Assembly (NCBI GenBank): GCA_900549215.1
Contig: URNJ01000109.1
Location: 1 to 6,162 of the forward strand
Length of the DNA stretch: 6,162 nt
Reading direction: 5' to 3'
Origin: an uncultured Collinsella sp.
GTDB taxonomy: Bacteria; Actinomycetota; Coriobacteriia; Coriobacteriales; Coriobacteriaceae
Shown: piece by piece, positions 5,062-6,162 of the stretch
Position numbering within the stretch: the first letter of the stretch is position 1
Layout: each line of letters opens with the position of its first letter
Position numbers and translations under genes: made by a program
The notes under the pieces: generated by a model
Seen by the model: only the letters and a program-made list of their open reading frames with translations
What the model was told of the DNA's origin: nothing
Databases searched by the model: none

Positions 5062-6162
5062 GACCGGTCGCCTCCAAACAAGTCGGAACGCGTGGCCAAG
5101 TAGGCATCGAGGGCCTCGAGCGCACGGTCCGCATAGGCCTGATAGCGGTCGCGCTTGCTGCGGCGCTTACCGTCCTCGAGTGGCGGCACCAGGCCAAAGT
5201 TGACATGCATAGGCTGATAGCCCACGGTGGCAGGATCGGTCGCATAGCCCACGAGCGCACCCAGGGCACCCACACGCGGCAACTCGACGCCCGCGGCACC
5301 GATAGCCTCGGCATAGGTGTTGAGCGCCGCGAGCAGACCTGTCGCCACGGCTTCCATGTACCCCTCGGTGCCGGTGATCTGACCGGCCAGGCGCACGCCG
5401 GTACCGGGCACGGCAAAGGTGCCATCGAGCACGTGCGGAGCGTCGACAAAGGTATTGCGGTGCATGACACCGTAGCGGAAGAACTCAGCGTTCTCCAGGC
5501 CCGGCACCATATGGAAGACGCGCTTCTGCTCGCCAAAGGTCAAGTTGGTCTGGAAGCCCACCAGGTTATAGGCGGTCTTCTCCTTGTTCTCGGCACGCAG
5601 CTGTATCGCCGCCCAGGGGCAACGTCCGGTACGCGGGTCGGTGAGGCCAACGGGCTTCATGGCGCCAAAGCGAATGGCGTCCTTGCCGGTGCGCGCAACT
5701 TCCTCGGCAGGCTGGCAGGCCTGGAACAAATCGCCGCCCTCAAAGTCTTTGAGCACCACGCGGTCGGCCGTGGTAAGCGCCTCGATAAAGGCCTCGTACT
5801 CCTCCTTATTGAGCGGAGCGTTGAGATAGTCGCCGCTCCCCTGCTCCTCGTAGCGCGACTGCGAGAACAGCACGTCCATATCGAGCGTGGAGGCATCGAC
5901 GATCGGCGCCGCCGCATCGAAGAACGCAAGGGCGTCGCCACCGACGAGCTTCATGACCTCTTCGCTCAGCGCCGGTGAACACAGCGGGCCCGCGGCAATG
6001 ACCACGTGACCCTCGGGAATCTGCGTGACCTCGCCGTGCACGACCTCGATATTGGGACGGGCGGCAACCTCGGCCTCGACAAGCTCGGAAAACTTGACGC
6101 GGTCGACCGCCAAGGCGCCACCGGCGGGGAACAGCGCGCCCGGCGGCGCACAAAGGTGTTTG
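5058..6162 (-). CDS. trmFO: tRNA U54 methyltransferase TrmFO (N-terminus outside the window)
   Basis: The C-terminal 367 codons of TrmFO (formerly Gid), which methylates uridine 54 in the tRNA T-loop using 5,10-methylenetetrahydrofolate and FAD. The frame is open to the window edge, so roughly 80-100 residues with the dinucleotide-binding glycine motif are missing. PAGGALAVDR, a family hallmark, is read at about residues 12-21 of the visible part; a TTG inside it is not a start. Further signatures are AGPLCSPALSEEV, a DFEGGDLFQACQPAEEVA segment, RFGAMKPVGL, NLVGFQTNLTFGEQKRVF and AGQITGTEGYMEA, with MHVNFGLVPPL near the end. The Cys of FQACQP (codon 5717-5715) aligns with the conserved catalytic-site cysteine of the family. 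The gene ends TAG at 5060-5058 and overlaps the proposed xerC start by 4 bases. TopA is often upstream of it in Bacillota, which I cannot see here. Confidence 0.96.
   Translation of the reverse strand, partial: KHLCAPPGALFPAGGALAVDRVKFSELVEAEVAARPNIEVVHGEVTQIPEGHVVIAAGPLCSPALSEEVMKLVGGDALAFFDAAAPIVDASTLDMDVLFSQSRYEEQGSGDYLNAPLNKEEYEAFIEALTTADRVVLKDFEGGDLFQACQPAEEVARTGKDAIRFGAMKPVGLTDPRTGRCPWAAIQLRAENKEKTAYNLVGFQTNLTFGEQKRVFHMVPGLENAEFFRYGVMHRNTFVDAPHVLDGTFAVPGTGVRLAGQITGTEGYMEAVATGLLAALNTYAEAIGAAGVELPRVGALGALVGYATDPATVGYQPMHVNFGLVPPLEDGKRRSKRDRYQAYADRALEALDAYLATRSDLFGGDRS
5071..5075 (-). promoter_or_regulatory. Shine-Dalgarno-like site ahead of the xerC N-terminus
   Basis: GGAGG on the minus strand lies inside the last codons of trmFO (Gly-Gly-Asp-Arg-Ser). 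It is 9 bases before ATA at 5061 and 21 before CTG at 5049. It is far from the GTG at 4983, supporting initiation near the trmFO stop. Confidence 0.5.

Noticed and set aside
4984..5064. A frameshift joining trmFO and xerC into one protein
   Set aside because: TrmFO ends normally after its conserved C-terminal helix, and the xerC core-binding domain starts just after, so two separate overlapping genes explain the data better.

Overview
The window is a conserved housekeeping region carried entirely on the minus strand, so the biological order runs from high to low coordinates: trmFO (5' end cut off by the window edge), xerC, rpsB, tsf, pyrH, frr, uppS, and the first 33 codons of a gene that is probably cdsA. 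The base composition is moderately GC-rich, and rpsB and tsf show strong C-ending codon bias. The gene order matches two blocks of the Bacillota chromosome (trmFO-xerC and rpsB-tsf-pyrH-frr-uppS-cdsA), but here they are joined directly, without the hslVU/codY/flagellar genes that separate them in Bacillus subtilis. My best guess for the source is a Coriobacteriia member such as Collinsella. That is an inference from composition and synteny, not a proven assignment.

Region by region (minus strand): 6162-5058 holds the C-terminal part of TrmFO, the folate/FAD-dependent tRNA U54 methyltransferase. 5061-4141 holds XerC, the chromosome-dimer-resolution recombinase. It overlaps the trmFO stop and has no ATG, GTG or TTG codon where its start should be. 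4140-3922 is a 219-base intergenic stretch with a good sigma70-type promoter (TTGGCA, 17-base spacer, TATCAT) and a long GC-rich leader that can fold into a pseudoknot-like structure ahead of rpsB. 3921-2278 holds rpsB and tsf, followed by a strong intrinsic terminator at 2224-2254. 2216-2160 holds a second small hairpin, a probable extended -10 promoter and the Shine-Dalgarno of pyrH. 2159-1 is a tightly packed pyrH-frr-uppS-(cdsA) operon with gaps of only 1-2 bases. In this operon the Shine-Dalgarno of each following gene lies inside the last codons of the gene before it.

Together the genes cover tRNA T-loop modification, dimer resolution, translation (S2, EF-Ts, ribosome recycling), pyrimidine nucleotide supply (UMP kinase) and the lipid-carrier/phospholipid precursor steps of envelope synthesis (UppS and probably CdsA). 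I see no mobile element, CRISPR array, tRNA, rRNA or accessory system. The points worth a second look are the missing canonical xerC start, the structured rpsB leader, the inverted repeats inside both promoters, and the heavy use of GTG/TTG starts.
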